DNA of 64,000 nt from Desmodesmus armatus. Its lineage: Eukaryota; Chlorophyta; Chlorophyceae; Sphaeropleales; Scenedesmaceae. The stretch spans positions 23,501 through 87,500 of the forward strand of contig VIIQ02000559.1 in NCBI GenBank assembly GCA_007449985.2, in the 5' to 3' direction. A model generated the notes under the pieces. The model ran no database searches and was not told the origin of the DNA. It saw only the letters and a list, made by a program, of their open reading frames with translations. How positions within the stretch are numbered: position 1 is the first letter of the stretch; every line of letters begins with the position of its first letter. The translations under genes and the position numbers were made by a program. Positions 55,501 through 64,000 of the stretch are shown here, piece after piece.

Positions 55501-58500
55501 GGCCCAGTCCTACTGCTGCTGCACACAGCCTTGCAGGTGTGTAGACACATGGAGTGCAAGTGTGCTGGGAACTTCCAGGGTGATTGCAACAGCACAATGC
55601 TTGTGAAAACATGTGAATACAGTGTGTGTGCACTTGTCATCCCTCCTCAAGGTGCTGCCTGTGCTGAAGGCTTTGTGCTGCCCAGTCCTCCTGCACCCCC
55701 CCTGCCTAGCTAAGCTGGTGCAGCCAACTCTGACACACACTGCTGTAGCTCAGCTGTACGCATTCTTGTTGACAGCTGTGCTGTTGGTTGCCCTGTGCAG
55801 ACGTTTGGTGCCACCTCTGTGAAGCGATCTGCATGCCCAGTTCTAACAAGAGCCGCCCACGTTATTGGCAGCACTGACCGCAGCATGCAGCGCTGGCAGC
55901 ATGAGAACATTGCATGCTGTTCCTGGCTACAACAGGGCCCGGGAGCGCGTCCGCAGGTAGCTCTGATTCCATGAAGGCCACGTGGAAAGGCTCTTGCAGC
56001 GCACGCACACCAGCCATGACAGCTGCGGCCCCATCGTAGATGAGTGTATGGTGTCGCTTTGAGTGAGTTGTTGAGGTCAGCACACACCGCATGCTCTGCG
56101 CAAGCAGCTGCAAAGAAGACAGCTGTGGAGATGTTTATCAGTGTGGTTGGTTGTATGGCGGCCTGGTGAAGGGGCGGCTGAGCTAAGGCTTGGTCTGTCA
56201 GGCTCTGCTCACCGCAAGCATTGTGAGCTCGCGGGTTTCAAATCGTCTGCACATCAGCTGTGCGCAAGACATATGTGGCTGTTGACATTTGCCGACGGGC
56301 TGGTCTCATCTTTGCTGCACTAAGAGTGTGAAGCGCTGTGCATCTTGTAACACATGGTGCTTTACCCAATAAGACAGCAGACGAACACTCAAGCGGCTCG
56401 CAGTGTATGTCTCAGCACGTGCATGGCAATGTGTGTCTAGCTGATGCTGTGTTGTTTGTGCTGATATGTATGCTTTGCATCATAGGTGCTACCAGCGGCT
56501 GTGTTTGTTGCTAGCCAGTCGCGGCGCAAGCCTATCAAGGAATTCAGACAGTACACACTGAGTAGCCATGATCATGATGTTGGGAACTGTTTTGGTACAA
56601 CATACGTCAGTCCCTTGGTTACACACTTCATGCCATGTGTGCTGAGCACACCATGCAGGCTTCAGCGTATGGCATACACACCACCATGTCATCATTGACT
56701 GGCAATTACACCCTCGGCTGGGCCATGGCCAGTGCAGTCAAGCTGCAGTGTGCAGCACTCAGCATATGCTGCCAGATCCTGTGCTCCTGCAAAATAGACA
56801 CCTACTGCTCAGGTCTGTGAGCCTTTGCTGAGCAGAATCCACAGCAGAGCTACACAGCTGCCAGTGCACAGCACTTTCACAGTGCAGGAACCGTTCCCGC
56901 ATTGGCAATGCGCACAGCAAGATGCATATGCTTGTTATGATCCAGGAGTCGTCATCTGCTGCTGAAATGTACACATACACCGGTCCTGGCAGAGCAAACA
57001 TACTGCTGCTGGCTGACCCAAGCCTGCTGCATTCTGCTCTAGTGAGCAATCAGCATGCCTGCACTGCCGCCTTGTCGGCTGCAGCAATGTGCATCAGGCA
57101 GCTTGGGTCAGCAAAGCTGATACCCCTGCCTGCCAGGCCAGTGGTCGCACCAGGCCAGCAACTAGCTCTCCGCCAGTACGGCGCTGTACTTGCAGCTGGG
57201 TCACCCTACGGTAGGGCTGAAAACACCCTCTCCGTTGGCAACATGCACTGTGCAGGTTCCTGACTCATAGCCTTGAACATACCACATGGGAGCTGTGTGC
57301 AGCACCACGCACCCCATCGTTCCCCACCATGGGACCGGTAGCACTGTTGATGAGCATACCGTCCGACGGGAGCCTTGCCCCTGTTGGCCAAACATGCCTC
57401 CAGGTGCGGCCCCAACAACAGGGTGCATGCAAAGGCAGGCTTGCGGCGCAAACATGTGTCGCAGCCCGAGGCTGCGTGTGCTGTGCACTACAATACAATG
57501 CTGTCATCATGCTTGTCTCAACATCCCCATCACACCCATCACACCCACTCAGACCTGTTGCGCCACACACTGGCTGCCAGCCAGAAAAGCTGCATTTCAA
57601 ATCGCCAACAGGCACAATCAAGGCACTCAGCTGCTGCCAAAATGTGACATCAAAGGCGCCACTGCTGCTGTTGTCGCAAACAGGTGCCAAAAACCAAACT
57701 GCCCACCCACACACTCCCACCAACACCACCACTGACAGTGGTGCCACCACTGTGAGGCCAGCCACAGCCTATTACGGCTGCTGTGATCATTCAGCAGGCT
57801 ACCTGTTACACTACCCTGTCGTATTGGCAGTTGCTGTCAGCAACAGTGCCTTTCCTAGCAGGGCACAATCACAGACCCCATGTCCAAAGATCTGAACGGC
57901 CATAATATCGGCCATAGCCACCAAACACCCTACCCACCCAACCATGGTGTACCCCCGGGACAGGAATTGCCACTTGTAACAAGCGAGCCGCCCTCATAGA
58001 CCTCTGTCATTTCCTGCAACCCCATGCCAAGGTCCCAATACCACCAGCAGCAAGGATGCACTGCTGCTGCTCCTCCTCAGGAACAGTGTTGCTGCACATG
58101 CCAGGCTCTCCGCTGTCTGCTGTTGATACCTTTTGCATATGTAGGCATACCCCAACGCCCTGCTGCAGCTCCCAGCAACAGTGGTGAAGAGACTTGCCAA
58201 GGCCATGGATCCTCTGTCGTCAACTGTGGCTTCAGTGTGCTGCAGTAACAGCAGAGGTCAGGACGATGGAAGGCTCTGGACGCACCCTGCACAGCACAGT
58301 AGGGCAGACAAGGAACATGAAAGTCCTTGCAGGGCAGCACGCTATGCCACATCAGGGGCTGTTCTTCAGACACCAATGCAGCATCCTGCCTAGCCCAACA
58401 ATACACCTTATCAACTGCCTGCCACCCTGCAATAAGCAAAACCATATAGCATCCCTAAGTCACGTGACATCAAGACATACCCAGCATGCTTTGCTGCTGT

Positions 58501-58620
58501 TTTGAAGCAGCTGCTGTAGTCCAGCAGAGATGAATTGGGGAGCGACCAGCTGGAACTGAAGGTGTCCTGCCGCTGCAGCGCCAAGCTAGGAGCCCAAGCT
58601 GCTACTGCCACCAACTCACC
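55500..58620. other. Three kb without a defensible gene
   Basis: Candidate fragments: a minus-strand stretch 56,105-55,862 after a good TTCTTTGCAG acceptor, reading SKRHHTLIYDGAAAVMAGVR onward; a plus-strand frame 56,486-56,698 after an ATCATAG acceptor (VLPAAVFVASQSRRKPIKEF); and a plus-strand frame 56,922-57,263. They could not be joined into any consistent model and lie on both strands. The region may hold broken genes. Confidence 0.35.
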
Positions 58621-58621
58621 A

Positions 58622-60473
58622 TCACTCCGCTAGCTCTTGCTCCGCAGCCCACACCACACGGGGGTCGTCATGTTGCAGTTGGTGCTGCAGGATGAGGCGC
58701 CACACAGGCTCATAGTCGCTTTCGTCCTGCACAGCAGTAGCAGCAAGTAAAGGCCCAGCACTACTGATCATGCCCAATAATGACCATGCAGCAAAACAGA
58801 GAGCAAGCGGTGCATGCCAAAAAGCCAGCCTTCCACATGCTGTCAGGTTGCACGCATCCTAGGTCAGACATGCATGAGCATAGCTTGGGTGTGCCACGTT
58901 GCCTTGTTGCCTTGGCAAGGCACACGCACTTGATGGCTGTCCAACTCACCTCGCTGGTTAGGATGACTTCCACCTCAGGTTCGCCATTGAAGCGGCCAAA
59001 GAAGGTCAGCGCAGTCAACTGCCTCAGGCACGTCAGCTGCAGCAATCCCTCTGACCGAGTCCTAGGGGTGTGCCAACCCAGCTCCCTCAAACCTGTCAGC
59101 TGGCATACAACCTTAGCAGCGCCATCTGCGGTGTGGCCTCTAGCAGTCAGATGCAGGGTGTGCAGGCCGCTCAGTTCCTGCAGTGGGGCCAGCAGTAACT
59201 GGCTCGACGAAAAGCCGTTGGACAACAGCAAGCCGTGCATGTTGAGTGACTGCAGGCCACGGCAGCAGCTGACAAGCCGGCTGCCTTCAGGAGCATGCAT
59301 CCTCCTGGAGTATGTTGTCTGCTTAATCTTCGCGATGTCAAGTGACTGCAGGAGGGGACGCTGCCTGCCGTCAGGGAACACGTGCTGCCACACGCCTGCT
59401 GGCAGTGTGCATCTGCTGATATCCAAGTGCTGCAGGTTGCTGTTCCCTGTCAGGCCTGAGTAGGCTGTTGCAGGAGGGTACTGCTCATCACTGATGTACA
59501 TCGTGTACAAGCTGCCGGCCAGGTTGAGGTGTGTCAGGTGCTGCAGCTGAGGCAGCTGGAACAAGAACTGCTCCAATGCTCCTGCAGTACGCCACTGACA
59601 AGACGGCATGTCAAGGTGCTGCAACTGAGTGTTTCCAACCAGGATACCTGAGTCAAACCAGATGCCGGCCACCTGCAGGCATGTGAGGTGCTGAGCACCT
59701 GACAGCATGCTGGTAGTCAGGTCTGGCTTGTCGAACTCAGTTCGATGTTGAACATCACTGAAGTCCAGCCGCAGTTCCACCAGTCGGGTGAGGGCCTGCA
59801 GGGGCTGTAGGGGTGCGCTGGCCTCGTCAGGACCTTGCAGGTCGATGCCAGCCAGCTCAAGGTAGGTGAGGTGCTGAAGCTGCTGCAGCACGGCCACAGG
59901 AAACTTGACGTCATAGGATGCATCATTTGGGGTCAGGTATGACATGCTGAGGTGCTCCAGCTCCGGTGGCAGCTGTGACAGTGCTGCGCTGAGCGCTTCA
60001 GTAGGCATCTCGTCAAGGATGCAGCAGCTGTTGATGCCCAGCTGCTTGAGGGCTGCTACCTTGGCAGCAGCCCCCAGCACACCTTGACAGCTGTTGCTTG
60101 CCTGCAGCTGGATCTCCATCGTTGACATCTGCAAGCTGCGAAGCTGAAAGTTTTGGGGAAGCTGGCAGAGAAAGACTTGCTGAGGCCTCATGGAGTCATC
60201 ATCAGCCCTCTCAACACCTGTGAGGTCAACGCTGTCAACGTGCTGGCCGTGCTCTGTGAGGAACTTGAGCATGCTGTGAGCCTGAGATTGGTGCAGACCA
60301 GTGACAGTGATGTTGCGCAGAGCCAACTCAGCTGCTTGGTGGAGCCTGCTGTGAGCCCTGGCAGCGTTGAACAAGTTGCGGTGGTCATCGGCTGCGCAGA
60401 ACTGTAGCACTGTCAGCAGGCACGGATCTGGCAACTGCAGCAGCAACGACTGTGCTGGTCTTGCATGTGCCAT
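58622..60473 (-). CDS. F-box / leucine-rich repeat protein 2 (two exons, 542 aa)
   Basis: Model: exon 1 60,473-58,950, exon 2 58,726-58,622, with a 223-nt GT-AG intron of phase 0. The first ATG gives MAHARPAQSLLLQLPDPCLL; the longer open frame upstream has no ATG. Residues about 8-45 form an F-box-like segment (LQLPDPCLLTVLQFC, then NLFNAARAHSRLHQAA). Leucine-rich repeats occupy the rest (for example LQHLTYLELAGIDL, LTRLVELRLDFSDV, LQHLDISRCTLPAGVW, LHTLHLTARGHT, LTGLRELGWHT). Exon 2 adds an acidic then Gln-rich tail, DESDYEPVWRLILQHQLQH, ending AAEQELAE. If the intron is not removed, the frame runs on for about 60 codons of unlikely sequence. The likely role, by family, is an SCF substrate receptor; the substrate is unknown. 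Confidence 0.85.
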
Positions 60474-62900
60474 CCTGCAGAGCGAAAACACGCAAGCAGC
60501 TGGGTGAATACTCAAACACGGGAAACGTGTCCACTCAACATGGCAAGCTCCAGCAGTGCTGCTGACCTAGAAGGCACAAACGGTCCTCGCAACAGCATAA
60601 CACAGAACACAGAACAGCAGCAAGAGGTGATCAATTAAGGCGGTCCGTCTAGCTGCTGCATCACCTTAGATGCTCCGCAGTGGTATCTAGGTGTGCTGAT
60701 GGCCGACTTCACATGGGCAAGTCGGTCTGTGCTTCTTCGGGCCAGTTTTGCAATCTGGCGCCAGGGCTTGATTGGATTGAACCAAGGGAAGACGAGGGCT
60801 GCACATGCTGCGGGAATAATACAGACATAAAATTAAGCCAATACATAAGACTTGGCGGATTTCAGCACTGCTGAACGGGTTTTACGTGATGTGACATGAG
60901 TCAGCTTGTCAGGTACAACTTTTGTAAGCTTTAGCTGGTGTGAAGCTCCTAAGCCCCATCACCATTCTGCAGCGTAGTCTCATCAAAGGTGCAGTGATGT
61001 TGCAATGCTCAAACGCCATCGATCCAGGGGAGGCCACTTGTAGGGTGCTGAAGGTCAGTGGTGGGTCACGCTGTGACCGTGCTGGGCGCGCTTCAGGGGT
61101 CCTGGACAGCCACCACTGCATCTCCTTGCCCTGCGCAGCTGTGGGTCACAAGCTCTTCACTTCGCTGCACCGTTGGGCCACATGCACTTCAAGTGCATGG
61201 TAGGTCTGGTGCACTTGACACATGTACTGAGGCAAGCAGAACAAGTGTACACGGGTGCCCTCAGGGCTTGCTGACTGCAGGAATGTGACATGCACCCCAC
61301 TGTGTGCGGCACACAGTGCAGCACCTACTGCTATCACCACCGACGATTTGCCCCCCTTATTGCTGTTTCCCTCAGGTAGCCCGTACTTTTGTTACACAAT
61401 ATGCGGTGCTGCCACCAACACCTGCTCAACATCGCCGCCAATTGGGGGCAGCATACGAAAGCTCCAAGCCATGTGTGGCTAATTGTGCATGTACAATGAT
61501 GGGTCAGCAAGGCCCTTGCCCTTGTTGGCAACAGGCGGCAACCAGCTAACAACAATCCCCCTGACAATGCTTGTACTAGCTGCAGCCTGCAGCCAGGCTG
61601 CGTATGCGTCGGCAACACCACAGAATGCCTCTCTGCACCAGCCCAGGCGCCTGCGTTGACGCAGCCTCACACTCCAAACAACACCAGCGGCTCTGGCAGC
61701 TGAGCCAAAGTGTTGTTGCTCAAGCAGAGGCCCAGCTGGTCCTGCTCAGGGGCGGCTGTCAAAGTTATGACAAGTCATGCATTGTGGTCGTGGCTTGGCA
61801 CTGCTAAGCCAAGCAAGTGGCACTGCAGCTTGGCCTCACAGAAGCCACCTCAACCCAGCATGACACTGATCACTAGCCCAACCAGCAGATGCTGCTTCAA
61901 CTCTTGAAGAGTGCAGATCTGTGCAGGTGGCCATATTGCAGCATGACCCAAATTAAAGCAACAGATGCTGAACCAAATCTGGAACAGCGGAGTGGGCTTC
62001 AACCACTCAAGGCCCACTGGGGGCTTACCATGCACCATGCGGCACAACCGTGCATCGGATTATCTCCATGGGCATGCATGCCATGGGGGTGGTAATCACC
62101 CCGATCACACAGTCTTGAACTGGAATGCATTGCCATATGACATGCACAGGGCAATCACAGCCCACTCTCACCATCTCGCGTTGATTAGCACACTCAAAGC
62201 AGACCAAACACCCCATGCTGTGCACCTTGCTGGCACCATGTACACCCCCGGTAGCTCTCAAAGCACAACTGTGTGTCGTAGCGATGTCCTAGAGCATGGT
62301 TCAGATGCACACCCACATGTGCTACCTCGAGGTAGCACAAGGGAGCTCCCTTTTGGACACCCGATCCTGTGGCACAGGCCAATGCATGCTGGGGCTTTGT
62401 TGAGCCTGGTATGCACCAAGGCCCCTGCTCTGCTAACCAACATCATGATGCATAGCAAGCCATCATGGCAAGCCGGCCAGGGGCCATCTTTTTGAAAAGA
62501 ACCAAGCCCCACACCATCAAATATAATCACTGCGGGAGAGGTGCAAGCCACATCAAGCCCCACTCGAGCCCATAGCAATTGTGCTCTTAGAAATTGTGTG
62601 CATGCCACCTGCAAAGGGTCACAGAGCCACTGGCTCTTTGCCAACTCTTCTGTACTGCTGTCAATCATTGACCAGGCCAGCAAATCACCAAATCAGACGA
62701 CACCCCAGATAAGCACCCCAGCACACAACTGCCATGCGCCACAAAGATGCGCCCATCCACATGATTTGCATGCCTATGACAGCACACAACCTGTTCAACT
62801 CAGCAGAGCAGCACAATACTGTACAGTGACTACTGCAGACCAAGCCTCAGGCTGAGGAACTGCCAGTCGTAGCTGCAGGACCGCCTTCATGGCATCCCAA
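60474..62900. other. Intergenic with one perfect palindrome
   Basis: There are many short open frames on both strands, including 61,965-62,495 (+) and 62,258-62,683 (-), with no splice-consistent model or known domain. A perfect 22-bp palindrome is at 62,318-62,339. No gene is supported. Confidence 0.4.
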
Positions 62901-62923
62901 AAGTTCCAGGATGAGCACACCTC

Positions 62924-64000
62924 TTACTTTGAACGGCCCTGAACCTCAGGCTTGGGTCCATAGTTGGACACACCAAACTGTGCTTCCCAACAGCTAGCTG
63001 CTGCCCTTGCATATTTGCCCACAGACTGACTGAGGCGCTGGCGCCAGCTTGCAGACTGGCACAAACAGCAGACCAACAAGGTGCCAAACACTATCACTAT
63101 GTAACCCAGGTTGATGGCAATGACGGCCCAGCTGACAGCATCCTGATATCTTTTTGTGGCGTCCTTGCCGTAATGGCCATCACCAGCAACGCTGCATGCC
63201 ATGATGCCGCAGCAGGACAACACCAGCACACTTGTTGCCATGACTTGCAGCCGGAAAATGGCAGCGCTTCTCCACGGACGGACTGCCAACATGAGCATCA
63301 GATACATGCCCAACACTAGCGCTACCAGCAGGACCTGGTGCAACTCATGCAGCATAACAGACAGCCCCAGCACAGCCAGCACAAGCCTCTGAAAGTCCAG
63401 GATGCTGTCCCATGTCAGCACAAAGTGCATTCGCAGCCACAACAGGGATTTCCCGACCAGGTGTGATGACTCATGCGCCTGACAGGAAGATATGTCATGA
63501 ACCCACTGCTTGAGATTCTGCTGTGCAAGCTGCAGTGCGGCCAGCAGTGCTGGCATGATGCCGCCAGCTCCGTTCTTTCTGTTGCCAACAGGACCAGGCT
63601 TGGCCCACTCGACGTACTTCACCTTGTAGTCAGCAAACCTGAATGTCAGGCTTGATGCACATTTGCGTGCGACAAATTGCCAGAAACCATCATCGTGTTG
63701 ATCGTTGCTTGGTGTACCACTGTGTTGTGGGTCCAGGGTATTGTTGAGGGCTTTCCGCACCAGCACCACGGCAATGCCAACAGGGTATATGACGCACAGT
63801 ACCAGCAATACAGTACCCAGGACCAACGCAGATGCACCCCACCATCTGTCCAGGCGCTGAGTGGGGCACTGCATGCGCACATCCAGCACCCAATGCTTTG
63901 ACACTGACGCGTCTGGAGCTGCTGGCATCTTGAGGCACATGAACATGCCAACGGCATAGCTTGCCAATGTACCATAAAACTCGAAGCCAATCACCAGTAC
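62924..64000 (-). CDS. Multi-span membrane protein, C-terminal part (5' end outside window)
   Basis: The frame is open from the window edge to a stop at 62,924 (358 codons visible), with no intron needed. At least five hydrophobic segments are visible: one at the edge (IGFEFYGTLASYAVGMFMCL), ALVLGTVLLVLCVIYPVGIA, a pair around LVLAVLGLSVMLHELHQVLL and VALVLGMYLMLMLAV, LQVMATSVLVLSCCGIMAC, and WAVIAINLGYIVIVFGTLLV. The long loop between the second and third is polar and contains conserved-looking FRFADYKVKYVEWAKPG. The C-terminal tail is soluble and basic. The pattern recalls the membrane-spanning C-terminal regions of large algal surface or channel-like proteins, but I cannot assign a family. 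Confidence 0.75.
   Translation of the reverse strand, partial: VLVIGFEFYGTLASYAVGMFMCLKMPAAPDASVSKHWVLDVRMQCPTQRLDRWWGASALVLGTVLLVLCVIYPVGIAVVLVRKALNNTLDPQHSGTPSNDQHDDGFWQFVARKCASSLTFRFADYKVKYVEWAKPGPVGNRKNGAGGIMPALLAALQLAQQNLKQWVHDISSCQAHESSHLVGKSLLWLRMHFVLTWDSILDFQRLVLAVLGLSVMLHELHQVLLVALVLGMYLMLMLAVRPWRSAAIFRLQVMATSVLVLSCCGIMACSVAGDGHYGKDATKRYQDAVSWAVIAINLGYIVIVFGTLLVCCLCQSASWRQRLSQSVGKYARAAASCWEAQFGVSNYGPKPEVQGRSK

Overview
This window reads as nuclear DNA of a green alga (chlorophyte, probably core Chlorophyceae). That is an inference from several signs: genes split by short GT-AG introns of about 105-450 nt; long CAG/CTG runs giving poly-Gln, poly-Ala and poly-Ser tracts; TGTAA poly(A)-type signals after several genes; short interstitial CCCTAAA (plant-type telomere) motifs; and MYND-finger and F-box/LRR proteins. 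I see no rRNA gene, no intact tRNA gene, no CRISPR array and no bacterial-style operon.

Layout. 1-12,840 is a large diverged inverted repeat: the left arm is about 1-3,650, the right arm about 8,700-12,840, and the spacer carries an intact four-exon gene (5,088-6,571). A second copy of that gene with part of its flanks lies inverted at about 41,300-47,810 (gene 44,535-45,927). 13.5-21.3 kb is gene-poor: one small minus-strand gene, a GTGA microsatellite, a ~177-bp satellite, a tRNA-like SINE and a 14-bp minisatellite. 21.3-39.8 kb is the gene-rich core. It has two divergent pairs: an F-box/LRR gene (minus) with a 1,276-residue low-complexity nuclear-type protein (plus), and two MYND-finger genes, one minus and one plus, separated by only 371 bp. 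A decayed fragment of the plus-strand MYND gene lies at 40.8-41.3 kb. 48.2-54.3 kb repeats the 15-17.9 kb pattern (duplicated flank, ~177-bp satellite, SINE), with a ~0.6-kb tandem array inserted. 54.3-58.6 kb has no gene I can defend. A second F-box/LRR gene follows at 58.6-60.5 kb, and the window ends inside a multi-span membrane protein gene (62.9 kb to the edge, minus).

How it fits together. The window mixes ordinary single-copy genes with a plastic, repeatedly duplicated half. The two four-exon paralogues keep identical intron phases and an identical C-terminal tail while the repeats around them decay, so selection on the pair is plausible. The F-box/LRR proteins suggest SCF-type ubiquitin ligase adaptors and the MYND proteins suggest protein-protein adaptors; nothing here proves that they act in one pathway. 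Exon models were built by hand from splice-site and phase agreement and should be checked against transcripts.
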